DNA of 64,000 nt, from the NCBI RefSeq assembly GCF_000262305.1, contig NC_017910.1, forward strand, positions 2,232,001-2,296,000. The letters are read 5' to 3'. The position numbers and the translations under genes are program-made. Every line of letters begins with the position of its first letter. Positions within the stretch are counted from its first letter, which is position 1. The DNA is from Shimwellia blattae DSM 4481 = NBRC 105725 (GTDB taxonomy: Bacteria > Pseudomonadota > Gammaproteobacteria > Enterobacterales > Enterobacteriaceae). Under the pieces are notes generated by a model. The model worked only from the letters and a program-made list of their open reading frames with translations. It did not search any database and was not told the origin of the DNA. Below, piece after piece: positions 42,868 through 51,938 of this stretch.

Positions 42868-43413
42868 ATGTCAACAACTAACCACATCCGCTTGCGTCCG
42901 CTGGAACGTGAGGATCTGCGCTTTGTCCATCAGCTGGATAATAACGCAAGCGTCATGCGTTACTGGTTTGAAGAGCCTTATGAAGCCTTTGTTGAACTGT
43001 CCGATTTGTACGACAAGCATATTCACGATCAGAGCGAGCGGCGGTTCGTTATTGAGTGCGACACCGAAAAAGCCGGGCTGGTTGAACTGGTGGAAATTAA
43101 CCACGTTCACCGGCGGGCAGAATTTCAGATAATTATCTCCCCCGAGTATCAGGGCAAGGGGCTGGCCTCCCGGGCGGCCCGGCTGGCAATGGACTACGGG
43201 TTCACCGTACTCAATCTGTATAAGCTCTATTTAATTGTCGATAAAGACAACGCCAAAGCGATTCATATCTACCAGAAACTGGGTTTTATGGTGGAAGGCG
43301 AGCTGATCCACGAGTTCTTTATTAACGGTGAATACCGCAACACGATCCGCATGTGCATTTTCCAGCATCAGTATCTGGCGGGCCACCGTACTGCCCTTCC
43401 CCCTCGCCATTAA
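42868..43413 (+). CDS. speG: Spermidine N1-acetyltransferase SpeG
   Basis: 181 residues (E. coli 186). GNAT fold with acetyl-CoA loop QGKGLASRAARLAM and signature segments (VHQLDNNASVMRYWFEEPYE, LVDKDNAKAIHIYQKLGF). It acetylates spermidine and spermine to detoxify them under cold or excess. It differs from E. coli mainly at the C-terminus (YLAGHRTALPPRH). GAGG-type site before ATG 42868. Confidence 0.95.
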   Translation: MSTTNHIRLRPLEREDLRFVHQLDNNASVMRYWFEEPYEAFVELSDLYDKHIHDQSERRFVIECDTEKAGLVELVEINHVHRRAEFQIIISPEYQGKGLASRAARLAMDYGFTVLNLYKLYLIVDKDNAKAIHIYQKLGFMVEGELIHEFFINGEYRNTIRMCIFQHQYLAGHRTALPPRH

Positions 43414-43492
43414 TCCGAAATATCAGCATGTTAAGCAGCATGCGGCGGGGTTCTGCTATGATTAACAGACTCAACCAACAGAGGACGAGACA

Positions 43493-43747
43493 ATGAAAAA
43501 TACGGTCTGGCTCAGCGCATTACTGATGATGGTTGCCACCCCGGTACTGGCGGCTCCCGCTTCCTGCGAGCGGGTAAAAGCCGATATCGAACAGCGGATT
43601 ATTCACAACGGGGTGCCGGAAAACGGCTTTACCCTGACCATTGTGCCCAATGACCAGCTGGATCCGAACAATGGCCAGGTGGTGGGCCACTGCGCCAATG
43701 ACACCCACAAAATTGTCTATGTGCGCAACGGCGACAGCGGACAATAA
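43493..43747 (+). CDS. ynfD: YnfD, small periplasmic DUF1161 protein
   Basis: 84 residues. Signal peptide (LSALLMMVATPVLA, then APASCERVK) and mature domain SCERVKADIEQRIIHNGV, FTLTIVPNDQ, VGHCAND, with two cysteines for a disulfide. E. coli YnfD is longer at the C-terminus. Function unknown. GAGGACGAGACA precedes ATG. Confidence 0.88.
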   Translation: MKNTVWLSALLMMVATPVLAAPASCERVKADIEQRIIHNGVPENGFTLTIVPNDQLDPNNGQVVGHCANDTHKIVYVRNGDSGQ

Positions 43748-43894
43748 CACACCTTTGCGGGAGGGTTTTCGCCCTCCCGATACCAAATCCCCCCGAACTT
43801 GATATGTATTAAAGACATTTTTCTGGTTTCGTAGACAATACGCCACTCTCAGGGGGCGTGCTCCCGGCTTAATATCATCATCAGGAACCGCATT

Positions 43895-44530
43895 ATGCCT
43901 TCAGCCTGTGCAACACAACGAATGACCCGTATTGCCATTAGCGGCCGGGTGCTGGGCGCGCTTTTTTACTACGCCCCGACCAGTGAAGAAGCCCGTCCGC
44001 TGCTGGAGACCTTCCGCACTCCGGAGTGGGCCAGCCAGTGGCCGTGGCAGGATCCCCACTCCCTGGCCCTGTGCGGGCAACTGAGCACCGCCCTGGACAA
44101 CACCACGGGCGAACCGCTTCAGGCGGCCTGGCAACGTTTGTTTATCGGCCCGGATGCCCTACCGGCCCCGCCCTGGGGATCCGTCTGGCTGGATAAAGAA
44201 AGCGTGCTGTTTGGCGACTCTATGCTGGCGCTGCGCCAGTGGATGCGCACCTGTGGCATTGAGTATCAGCTGCAGCAACAGGAGCCGGACGATCACTTCG
44301 GCACCCTGCTGATGCTGGCCGCCTGGCTGGCAGAACAGGGGCAGGCGCAGCAGGTAGACGAGCTGCTGGCCTGGCATCTTCTGCCCTGGTCCGGGCGTTT
44401 TCTTGAGCTGTTTACTGAGGGCGCCAGACACCCGTTTTACCAGGCGCTGGGTGAGCTGGCCCGCCAGACACTGGCCCACTGGCAGGCAGAGCTGCTGATC
44501 CCGGTGGCTGAGAAAAAACTCTACCGCTAA
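43895..44530 (+). CDS. dmsD: Tat proofreading chaperone DmsD
   Basis: 211 residues (E. coli 204). TorD/DmsD family: RVLGALFYYAP, AWQRLFIGPDALPAPPWGSVWLDKESVLFGDS, EPDDHFGTLLMLAAWLAE, and the C-terminal helix LGELARQTLAHWQAELLIPVA. It binds the twin-arginine leader of DmsA-type reductases until cofactor insertion. In K-12 it closes the ynfEFGHdmsD operon; here the reductase genes are absent, so it must serve a DMSO reductase elsewhere. AGGAA before ATG 43895 favours this start over Met10. Confidence 0.93.
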   Translation: MPSACATQRMTRIAISGRVLGALFYYAPTSEEARPLLETFRTPEWASQWPWQDPHSLALCGQLSTALDNTTGEPLQAAWQRLFIGPDALPAPPWGSVWLDKESVLFGDSMLALRQWMRTCGIEYQLQQQEPDDHFGTLLMLAAWLAEQGQAQQVDELLAWHLLPWSGRFLELFTEGARHPFYQALGELARQTLAHWQAELLIPVAEKKLYR

Positions 44531-44543
44531 GCGGTGTATATGA

Positions 44544-44561
44544 CTGTGGGGCAACCCACAG
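44544..44561. terminator. Hairpin between the converging dmsD and bioD2 genes
   Basis: CTGTGGG-GCAA-CCCACAG, a 7-bp stem with a stable GNRA-like loop, without a T-run. It lies between convergent genes. Confidence 0.45.
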
Positions 44562-44608
44562 CAGCGTGAAGTGACCGGCGGGCCTGGCGGCTCCCCGGTA
44601 TCGCGGGT

Positions 44609-45292
44609 TTAACCTGCCGCCAGGACGTGGCGCAGACGGCCGGTGTCGATATACTGGCTCAGCTCTCGCTGCTCCGCCCGGGGCAGATACGGGAGCTCGC
44701 CAATCAGGGGGGCGGGGATTTTTTTACTCAGCACATCAATGATTTCAGCATAATGCGCCAGGCCCGGGTTAATACGGTTCGCAACCCAGCCGATAAGCGG
44801 CAGGCCGTCATTAGCAATGGCCTGGGCTGTGAGAATGGCATGGTTGATACAGCCCTCCTGGATCCCCACCACCAGCATGACCGGCAGCTGCTCCTGAACC
44901 ACCCACTCAGAGAGCGGGCGCAGGTCGTTCATCAGGCTGCGCCATCCGCCGGTGCCTTCCACCAGCACATGATCGGCCTGGGTGCTGAGGTGTGCCAGCC
45001 CTTCCGACAACAGGCTGTAGTTAATCGGGCTACTGTGGGCGACGCTGCTCTCTTCTTCGCTCAGGGCGACCGGGTTTACGGCGCTGTAGGGTAATTCTAT
45101 TGTGGCGCTGTCCTGCAGCACCAGGGCATCTTTATTACGCAGACCTTCCGGGGTCATTTTGCTGCCTTTAGCAACGGGTTTATAACCGGCTACGCGTTCG
45201 CCACTGGCCGCCAGAGCCTGTAGCAATGCCCTGGACACAACTGTCTTACCGACAGCAGTATCAGTACCTGTGATGAAAAAACGCTTAAACAT
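44609..45292 (-). CDS. bioD2: Dethiobiotin synthetase paralogue BioD2
   Basis: 227 residues. P-loop GTDTAVGKT (9-17), GYKPVAKGS, and VEGTGGWRSLMNDLRPLSEW. It forms dethiobiotin from diaminopelargonate, CO2 and ATP in biotin synthesis. This copy lies outside the bio operon, as E. coli ynfK does. No clcB is present between dmsD and this gene. The 270 bp to mlc contain no other gene that I can support. Confidence 0.92.
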   Translation of the reverse strand: MFKRFFITGTDTAVGKTVVSRALLQALAASGERVAGYKPVAKGSKMTPEGLRNKDALVLQDSATIELPYSAVNPVALSEEESSVAHSSPINYSLLSEGLAHLSTQADHVLVEGTGGWRSLMNDLRPLSEWVVQEQLPVMLVVGIQEGCINHAILTAQAIANDGLPLIGWVANRINPGLAHYAEIIDVLSKKIPAPLIGELPYLPRAEQRELSQYIDTGRLRHVLAAG

Positions 45293-45564
45293 GACTACTC
45301 CGGTGATTCTGGAAAAAATAACTGACTCAGTAATAGCGCTAAAGTCTAAAAGAAGACGTCTGGCCTCAGATTGAGGTAGCGCAATTTTTCATGAATCCCG
45401 CCAAAATTATTAACAGCAAAAATGTAACATTAAATATATCGCCAGTAAGCGTGAAACCGGGAAAGAAATAACCACAATGAGGGAGAACAACAAATAAAAA
45501 TACCCCTTACGGAGTAAAGCAAATAATCTGCGGCGGATAAATAGCTCATCCGCCGGGTGGCTAA

Positions 45565-46779
45565 TTATCCCTGCAGCAGCGGGATCAGCAATGAGCCATT
45601 GTAAAGGGCGTCTTTAACCAGGGCCGCGCCCCCCATGGTGCCCCGGCTGGAAAACTGCGTACTCTGCACCACCATTTTCTGGCTGTAGGCCGGAAGTGAC
45701 TGGCGGCGAATACAGTCCAGAATCGCCGGGTGCAGGATCTCCGCAGCCTGATTCAGCGGCGAGCCTATCAGTATGGTTTGCGGGTTAAACAGGTTAACCA
45801 TAATCGCCAGGATACGCCCCACGTGATTCCCGACACCATGAATAATATCCCGGGCCAGTAAATCCCCCTGGCATGCGGCCTGGCACAGGGAGTCGACACT
45901 CAGCGCCTGGCCGTGCAGTGTGGAGCTCATCGACTGGTTGAGGCGCAGCTGGGCAAGCTCCAGCACACTGTCAATGCTGGCTATGGTCTCAAGGCAGCCG
46001 TGATTACCGCAGTAGCAGCGCTTACCGTAGGGATCCACCTGGGTATGGCCAATCTCCACCAGGCTGCTGCTGCCTGCGTGTAACAGCCGCCCGTCGGTAA
46101 TTACCCCGGCACCAACGTTATGATCAATCACCACCTGGATGACGTCTCTTGCCCCCCGGGAGGCGCCAAACAGCGACTCTGCCATCGTCCAGGCGCTGAT
46201 ATCATGCTGAATATAGACCGGCACCCCGGTGTGCCTGCTGAGGACCTCACCAAGCGGCATATTCTCCACCTGGTAGAACGGCATCCGGTGGACTATCCCC
46301 CGGGTGGTATCAATAATCCCCGGCAGGGTGATGGCTATTGCCGTCAGCCGTTCAAGGCGCTTCTGATGGCGAATAAAGAACTGATCGATTTCGCTCACGA
46401 TGCGCTCGCAAAGGGGGGCGGTATCTTCCGGCAGTGGCAGGGCCTCCTCTGCCACCAGCGCACTGCTTAAGTCGCGCAGCGCGATGCTTATCTCCCCGCG
46501 CAGAATGCGCACGGCAAGGTAATGCCAGGCCTGCGTTTCAACAATCAGCCCGACCGCCGGGCGCCCGCGGCTGCCAGGCTCCTGAATTTCCGTTTCCTGA
46601 ACCAGGTGTGCTTCGAGCATTTCGCGCACGATCTTGGTAATACTGGCCGGTGCCAGCTGGGCAAGGCGGGAAAGATCAATACGAGAGACCGGGCCAAGCT
46701 GATCGATCAGACGATAGACCGCCCCGGCGTTAGTCTGTTTGATTTGATCAATATGCCCTGGCTGATTATCAGCAACCAC
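45565..46779 (-). CDS. mlc: Mlc, global repressor of sugar PTS genes
   Basis: 404 residues (E. coli 406), ROK family. N-terminal HTH (RIDLSRLAQLAPASITKIVREML), regulatory core with HNVGAGVITDG, GHTQVDP and the zinc site CYCGNHGCLETIAS. The C-terminal amphipathic end (ALYNGSLLIPLLQG) anchors it to the membrane when dephosphorylated EIICB-Glc sequesters it. It represses ptsG, ptsHI, manXYZ and malT. It starts with GTG as in E. coli. A palindrome just upstream is a likely autoregulatory site. Confidence 0.95.
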   Translation of the reverse strand: MVADNQPGHIDQIKQTNAGAVYRLIDQLGPVSRIDLSRLAQLAPASITKIVREMLEAHLVQETEIQEPGSRGRPAVGLIVETQAWHYLAVRILRGEISIALRDLSSALVAEEALPLPEDTAPLCERIVSEIDQFFIRHQKRLERLTAIAITLPGIIDTTRGIVHRMPFYQVENMPLGEVLSRHTGVPVYIQHDISAWTMAESLFGASRGARDVIQVVIDHNVGAGVITDGRLLHAGSSSLVEIGHTQVDPYGKRCYCGNHGCLETIASIDSVLELAQLRLNQSMSSTLHGQALSVDSLCQAACQGDLLARDIIHGVGNHVGRILAIMVNLFNPQTILIGSPLNQAAEILHPAILDCIRRQSLPAYSQKMVVQSTQFSSRGTMGGAALVKDALYNGSLLIPLLQG

Positions 46780-46793
46780 CTTACTTCTCCATA

Positions 46794-46814
46794 TATTTTC
46801 GCGCTTCGAAATAA
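46794..46814. promoter_or_regulatory. Mlc-type operator before mlc
   Basis: An imperfect palindrome (TATTTTCG-CGCTT-CGAAATAA) with the TTATTTCG...CGAAAATA halves expected of Mlc/NagC sites, centred 25 bp before the GTG start. Fits the known autorepression of mlc. Confidence 0.6.
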
Positions 46815-46885
46815 TCTTGTGCCATGTTGAAGCACTTCAACGGATGGCGTCAAATATTTACCCTGCGTTGTGATATATCGCACAA

Positions 46886-47806
46886 TTAACCACGACTTTC
46901 CGCATGTTTTGTTATCCCTGCGGCCGCAGACAACATACTGATAAAGCGCTCCGTTGCGGCGCCCCGCTCGTGGTGTTTTGACCACACCAGCCACATTTCT
47001 GAAATGGCGTCTTCCTCTTCCAGAGGCAGCCAGACCATGTCGCTTAGCTGCACCCGCCGGAAAGAGGCCGGTAAAATAGACACCCCCAGCCCGGCGGCCA
47101 CCAGGCCGATGATTGTCATCGCCTCTCCTACCTCCTGGGTGACTTTCAGCGCCACCCCGTAGCGGTGCAACAACCCGAGGATATCGTCATACAGCCCGGT
47201 CCCTACGTGGGGATCAAAGAAGACAAAAGGCTCACCGGCCAGCTCCCGCAGTGAAATACGCCGCCGCTCCGCCAGGGGGTGGCTGCGGTGCACCATCGCC
47301 AGCAAGGGCTCGTGCAGGATCGGCATCCACGCCAGGGAATCCGGCAGCCGGGTATTGCGCAACAGGCCGATATCCAGTTCGCCATCATTTAACGGGCCTA
47401 TCTGGGCACGGGTATTTACCTCCCGCGTCTGGATATGGACATCCGGATAGTGCTGGCGAAACGCAGAAAGCGTATCCGATACGGATTTAATAAACGGCGC
47501 AGACGACGTAAACCCCAGGCGCAACTCGCCGGTCTCCCCCTGGTGCAACCTGGCGGCGCGGGCGGCGGCATTATCGACCATGCTCAGGATCTGGCGCGCA
47601 TCCGCCAGAAACTGCTCCCCGGCGGGTGTCAGGCTGACGCTGCGGTTAGTCCGCGCCAGCAGGCGGGCGTGAATTTGCTGCTCCAGCACCTGGATCTGCT
47701 GGCTGAGGGGCGGCTGGGAGATATTCAGCCGCAGGGCGGCGCGGCCAAAGTGCAGCTCTTCGGCAACGGCAACAAAATAACGCAGGTGGCGCAGCTCGAT
47801 ATTCAT
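46886..47806 (-). CDS. ynfL: LysR-type regulator YnfL
   Basis: 306 residues. N-terminal wHTH (LRHLRYFVAVAEELHFGRAA, LNISQPPLSQQIQVLEQ) and periplasmic-binding-like effector domain (LRLGFTSSAPFIKSV, GEAMTIIGLVAAGLGVSILP). It is divergent from ynfM with 124 bp between, so it probably controls that transporter. AT-rich T-N11-A motifs stand in the intergenic space (47810-47850). Confidence 0.9.
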   Translation of the reverse strand: MNIELRHLRYFVAVAEELHFGRAALRLNISQPPLSQQIQVLEQQIHARLLARTNRSVSLTPAGEQFLADARQILSMVDNAAARAARLHQGETGELRLGFTSSAPFIKSVSDTLSAFRQHYPDVHIQTREVNTRAQIGPLNDGELDIGLLRNTRLPDSLAWMPILHEPLLAMVHRSHPLAERRRISLRELAGEPFVFFDPHVGTGLYDDILGLLHRYGVALKVTQEVGEAMTIIGLVAAGLGVSILPASFRRVQLSDMVWLPLEEEDAISEMWLVWSKHHERGAATERFISMLSAAAGITKHAESRG

Positions 47807-47930
47807 ATTTTTAAAATATCAATTGAGAGTATTAATATATTATACAAAACAATCTGATTTTCATAATCTGGATCACATCCGGTTGTACCCGTTCCGGTTA
47901 ATCACGGGGATGTCTGATTAAGGATCCATT

Positions 47931-49184
47931 TTGAGCCGCACAATAACCGACATACCTGCGCCGGTGCAGGATGCCGACGCCCTGACCCCCACTCGCCAGC
48001 CGGATGACTATATCAGGCGCGGCACTCCCCGGTTTATGCGCGTGACGCTGGCGCTGTTCTCCGCCGGGCTTGCCACCTTTGCCCTGCTCTATTGTGTTCA
48101 GCCGATACTGCCGGTGCTCTCGCATGAGTTTGGTATCTCCCCGGCCGGCAGCAGTATCTCCCTGTCGATAGCCACCGCCACGCTGGCCGTGGGGCTGCTG
48201 TTTACCGGCCCGTTGTCAGATGCCATTGGCCGTAAACCGGTCATGGTCACCGCGCTGCTGCTGGCCTCCTGCTGCACGCTGCTGTCAACCATGATGACCA
48301 GCTGGCACGGGATCCTGCTGATGCGCGCCCTGACGGGGCTCTCGCTGAGCGGGGTGGCGGCGGTGGGCATGACCTACCTGAGCGAGGAGATCCACCCCAG
48401 TTTTGTCGCCTTCTCTATGGGGCTGTACATTAGCGGCAACTCTATTGGCGGCATGAGTGGCCGCCTGCTGAGCGGGGTGATAACCGATCTTTTCAGCTGG
48501 CGTATCGCGGTGGCTGCCATTGGCTGTTTTGCCCTTGCCTCGGCGCTGATGTTCTGGAAGATCCTGCCGCCCTCGCGCCATTTCCGCCCTTCTTCCCTGC
48601 GCCCCCACAACCTACTGATCAATATGCATCTGCATTTCCGGGATCAGGGGCTGCCGCTGCTGTTTATTGAAGGGTTTTTGCTGATGGGCTCCTTTGTCAC
48701 CCTGTTTAATTACATCGGCTACCGCCTGATGCAGGGGCCCTGGTATCTGAGCCAGGCGATTGTCGGGTTGCTGTCTGTGGCGTACCTCACCGGTACCTGG
48801 AGCTCCCCGAAGGCCGGGCAGATGACCGCCAGATATGGCCGGGGGCCGGTGATGTTGCTGTTTACCGCGCTGATGCTGGCTGGCCTGCTGCTAACGTTCT
48901 TTAACACTCTGTGGCTGATATTTGCCGGTATGCTGCTGTTTTCTGCGGGCTTCTTTGCCGCTCACTCGGTTGCCAGCAGCTGGATTGGCCCCCGGGCGCG
49001 CCGGGCAAAGGGCCAGGCCTCTTCACTGTATCTGTTCAGCTACTATGTGGGCTCCAGCGTGGCCGGGACCCTCGGGGGGGTATTCTGGCATCGTTATGGC
49101 TGGCCCGGGGTGGGAGGTTTTATTGCTGCACTGCTGGTGCTGGCACTGCTGACCGGTAGCCGCCTGCACCGTCGTCTTCACTAA
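47931..49184 (+). CDS. ynfM: MFS transporter YnfM
   Basis: 417 residues with 12 membrane helices. MFS loop 2-3 motif GPLSDAIGRKP and helix text (LTGLSLSGVAAVGMTYLSEEI, GLYISGNSIGGMSGR) nearly identical to E. coli YnfM. The substrate is not settled; related to arabinose-type and CynX-like exporters. It starts at TTG 47931, supported by AAGGA upstream and by agreement with the E. coli start MSRT. Confidence 0.93.
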   Translation: MSRTITDIPAPVQDADALTPTRQPDDYIRRGTPRFMRVTLALFSAGLATFALLYCVQPILPVLSHEFGISPAGSSISLSIATATLAVGLLFTGPLSDAIGRKPVMVTALLLASCCTLLSTMMTSWHGILLMRALTGLSLSGVAAVGMTYLSEEIHPSFVAFSMGLYISGNSIGGMSGRLLSGVITDLFSWRIAVAAIGCFALASALMFWKILPPSRHFRPSSLRPHNLLINMHLHFRDQGLPLLFIEGFLLMGSFVTLFNYIGYRLMQGPWYLSQAIVGLLSVAYLTGTWSSPKAGQMTARYGRGPVMLLFTALMLAGLLLTFFNTLWLIFAGMLLFSAGFFAAHSVASSWIGPRARRAKGQASSLYLFSYYVGSSVAGTLGGVFWHRYGWPGVGGFIAALLVLALLTGSRLHRRLH

Positions 49185-49205
49185 CGGCCTGAAGGGAGAG
49201 GATTG

Positions 49206-49219
49206 TACATTCGGTTACA
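49206..49219 (+). promoter_or_regulatory. RstA box upstream of asr
   Basis: TACATTCGGTTACA matches 11 of the 12 fixed positions of the RstA consensus TACATNTNGTTACA. It lies 104 bp before the asr start. In E. coli, RstA activates asr at acid pH. Confidence 0.75.
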
Positions 49220-49323
49220 CGCCGATACTAATCACTCACTGAAGGCCGCCGCACAGGCTTTTATAGTTCATCTCACCGGCCCCGTAGTGGGGCTGACACA
49301 TAAACCAATTCGAGGATGTCGAG

Positions 49324-49650
49324 ATGAAAAAAGTATTAGCTCTGGTTATTGGCGCTGCTATGGGTCTGTCTTCTGCCGCTTTCGCTGCGCAAACTACTGA
49401 AGCCCCTGCCACCAGCACCGCAGCCGCTGCACCGGCTAAAGCTCCGGCAGCCAAAGCAACCCATCAGCACCATAAAAAAGCAGCCGCCAAACCAGCTGCA
49501 GAGCAGAAAGCTCAGGCCGCCAAAAAACACCATAAAAAAGCCGCTGCAAAACCTGCAGCCCAGGTAGAGCAGAAAGCCCAGGCTGCGAAAAAACACCACA
49601 AAACCCCGGTCGTCAGCAAAGGTGAGCAAAAAGCTCAGGCGGCTAAATAA
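49324..49650 (+). CDS. asr: Acid shock protein Asr
   Basis: 108 residues. Signal peptide (ALVIGAAMGLSSAAFA), then Ala/Pro/Thr-rich pro-region and a basic repeat region: three copies built on KKHHKKAAAKPAA and EQKAQAAK. It is a periplasmic, intrinsically disordered, positively charged chaperone that helps growth at low pH. Regulated by RstA (box upstream). Confidence 0.95.
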   Translation: MKKVLALVIGAAMGLSSAAFAAQTTEAPATSTAAAAPAKAPAAKATHQHHKKAAAKPAAEQKAQAAKKHHKKAAAKPAAQVEQKAQAAKKHHKTPVVSKGEQKAQAAK

Positions 49651-49766
49651 ACCGCGCTGCCGGTAACGCCCAGGCCCGGGTGTGTCACAGTACCCGGGCA
49701 TGGGATCCCTCCGTTCTGCTGTTTCCGGCGGTAAGCCGCACGGACCTTTCTGTTTGCGGAGTACAG

Positions 49767-49850
49767 ATGATGCTAAGGCGCTATCTGTTTGAAATCATCC
49801 TCGCGTGCCTGATAATCTGCGGCATTATTACCGCCAGTTTTTATCTGTAG
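49767..49850 (+). CDS. ydgU: YdgU, tiny membrane protein behind asr
   Basis: 27 residues: MMLRRYLFEI then a single membrane helix (ILACLIICGIITASFYL). It lies where E. coli ydgU lies, between asr and ydgD, and is probably made from the acid-induced asr transcript. Met1 or Met2 can start. Function unknown. Confidence 0.75.
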   Translation: MMLRRYLFEIILACLIICGIITASFYL

Positions 49851-49956
49851 CGCAGCGCTAATCGCACGGACTTTATTCTCTCCGTCTTCAGGCAAGACTA
49901 TAATTAACTCATCATGTTACGGTACAATAAGAAAAATCGCCCCTTCTGAGAGTGAT

Positions 49957-50778
49957 ATGCGCAAAGCCATTGTGTTGTTAATGGGTTCACTATTTTTGCT
50001 TCCTGCCGTTGTTCATGCCGATGATGGCGATGACGCAATCAGCGCCAGCGATAAAAAAACGCTGTTTTTTGGCAAAGACGAACGGGTGCAGGTCACCCAC
50101 CCGGAGGCCAGCCCCTGGGATGCTATCGGCCAGCTGGAAACCGCCAGCGGAAATCTGTGTACCGCCACGCTGATAACCCCACAAGTCGCCCTGACCGCAG
50201 GCCACTGTCTGCTGATGCCGCCCGGCGGTAAGCCGGATAAACCCGTGGCGCTGCGTTTTATTTCCCGGGACGGTCTCTGGCGCTATGAGATTCATAATAT
50301 TGATGCTATCGCCGCACCGGGGCTAAGCCGCCGCCTGAAGGCCGACGGTGGCGGCTGGATTGTCCCCCCCGGTGCTGCCCCCTATGATTACGGCATCATT
50401 CTGCTGCGCTATCCGCCCTCCGGCATCACCCCGCTGCCCCTGTTCAGTGGCGATAAAGACGCACTCACCGCCGCCCTGAAGCGCGCAAATCGTAAGGTGA
50501 CCCAGTCCGGTTACCCGGAGGATCATCTGGAAAGCCTGTACAGCCATCAGGATTGTCTGGTCACCGGCTGGGCACAGCGCTCGGTGCTTTCCCACCAGTG
50601 CGATACCCTTCCCGGGGACAGCGGCTCGCCGCTGCTGCTGAAAACCGACAGCGGCTGGCAGCTGATTGCGGTACAAAGCTCAGCCCCGGCGGCAAAAGAC
50701 CGCTACCGGGCCGATAACCGGGCGATATCCGTCACCGGCTTTCGGGAGAGTCTGGCGGAGCTTGCCCCGCAACAGTAA
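49957..50778 (+). CDS. ydgD: Periplasmic trypsin-like serine protease YdgD
   Basis: 273 residues. Signal peptide (VLLMGSLFLLPAVVHA), catalytic triad H83 (TAGHCL), D144 (YDYGIILL) and S222 (GDSGSP), with cysteines for two disulfides. It is a V8/trypsin-fold protease. In E. coli it helps process Asr in acid, which fits its place behind asr and ydgU. All catalytic residues are intact. Confidence 0.93.
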   Translation: MRKAIVLLMGSLFLLPAVVHADDGDDAISASDKKTLFFGKDERVQVTHPEASPWDAIGQLETASGNLCTATLITPQVALTAGHCLLMPPGGKPDKPVALRFISRDGLWRYEIHNIDAIAAPGLSRRLKADGGGWIVPPGAAPYDYGIILLRYPPSGITPLPLFSGDKDALTAALKRANRKVTQSGYPEDHLESLYSHQDCLVTGWAQRSVLSHQCDTLPGDSGSPLLLKTDSGWQLIAVQSSAPAAKDRYRADNRAISVTGFRESLAELAPQQ

Positions 50779-50779
50779 A

Positions 50780-50801
50780 CCGGCGCCCGGGGCGCCGGTT
50801 G
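50780..50801. terminator. Bidirectional hairpin between ydgD and mdtI
   Basis: ACCGGCGCC and GGCGCCGGT, 9 bp, separate the converging genes. No real T-run follows, but the stem is very stable. Confidence 0.55.
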
Positions 50802-50802
50802 A

Positions 50803-51132
50803 TCAGGCCAGTTTAATCATCACCATGGCGACCATCAGCAGGGTTATCCCGGCCCAGCCCCGGGTATTAAGGCGCTGGCCGAATAACACCCAGCCTGCCG
50901 CCACCGTAGCCATAATGCCGAACCCGCCCCATACCGCGTAAGCCACGGAAAGCTCAATGCCTTTTACCGCCTGCCCCAGGGCACTGAAGGCCCCCAGCAC
51001 TGCAAGTAGCGAGAGGATCCCGTACAGCGGCCGGCGGAAACCGGCGGAATATTTCAGTAAGATATTCGCGGCAATCTCCAGCACAATGGCGAGCGCCAGC
51101 CACGCGGCGTGTATCCACTCAAACGACGGCAT
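50803..51132 (-). CDS. mdtI: MdtI, SMR spermidine exporter subunit
   Basis: 109 residues, the E. coli length. Four membrane helices with the SMR Glu in WLALAIVLEIAAN and the signature SVAYAVWGGFG. It forms a heteromer with MdtJ to export spermidine. The start ATG 51132 overlaps the mdtJ end by 14 bp, so the two are co-translated. Confidence 0.93.
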   Translation of the reverse strand: MPSFEWIHAAWLALAIVLEIAANILLKYSAGFRRPLYGILSLLAVLGAFSALGQAVKGIELSVAYAVWGGFGIMATVAAGWVLFGQRLNTRGWAGITLLMVAMVMIKLA

Positions 51133-51502
51133 GTTCAGCCTCCCCACGGGCGGTCGCCTGCCCTTTCCGGGTTTTTTTCTCCGCCGTGGTGCCGGATTTA
51201 ATCAGCATGATCCCGGCCACCAGGGTACACAGCCCGATAATTTTCAGCGGCGAGAGGGATTCATTAAACAGCGTCACACTAAAGAGGGTAATAAATAAAA
51301 TACCTATCCCCTCCCAGAGGGCATAAGCTATCCCCAGTGCAATTTTTTTAACTGAAAACGCGAGTAATATATAAGACATGGTAATCATAACCAGCATAAA
51401 AATATAACCGCCGGGATGATGATTAAGACTCGCCCATTTTAACGTCAGGGTGCCGGTTATTTCAGCAGTAATGGCCATAGCCAGGATAATCCAGTAGCGC
51501 AC
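51119..51502 (-). CDS. mdtJ: MdtJ, SMR spermidine exporter subunit
   Basis: 127 residues from GTG 51502, with AGGAG 6 nt upstream and the family start YWIILAMAITAEITGTL. Four membrane helices and SMR signature GIAYALWEGIGI. The C-terminal tail (EKKTRKGQATARGEAEHAVV) is charged. Longer upstream frames lack a ribosome site. Partner of MdtI. Confidence 0.92.
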   Translation of the reverse strand: MRYWIILAMAITAEITGTLTLKWASLNHHPGGYIFMLVMITMSYILLAFSVKKIALGIAYALWEGIGILFITLFSVTLFNESLSPLKIIGLCTLVAGIMLIKSGTTAEKKTRKGQATARGEAEHAVV

Positions 51503-51938
51503 AGTGCTTCTCCTGCATGAGAATATTATTCCCTTCCGGCGTGCATCCGCAGGGCCAGAAGGTCGGAACAGAAACAAATCAGGGGGATATAACAAACCCC
51601 GTGCAGAGAGGCTCTATAGAGAGTTGCGCCACTGCTGTTCAGCTGAGAACGAGCGCCAGAAGTGAAGGAAAACAGAATCAGGGATAAGATTTAACGTCGC
51701 ATTTATTTGCATTATTTATCAATTTATCCGCGTTGTTGCTTTTCGTCGGTGCGGATAGAAAATTGCCCTCAGTAGTAAAACACAGTTCATATCTACCCTG
51801 GATAATAAAATAATGCCACTGCTTTTCAATTCTTTACGATGCGCCCCCTGCGCGCTACGCTTTATTGCGTAGATAATGGCAATTAATATAGACTTGTCAG
51901 CCAATCAGGCACCCGGGTGCCAGCCGGAGGCAAAGGAA
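51503..51938. other. Intergenic region between the divergent mdtJ and tqsA genes
   Basis: 436 bp, AT-rich in 51700-51860. It should hold both promoters. I see no conserved small gene or clear hairpin terminator. Confidence 0.5.
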
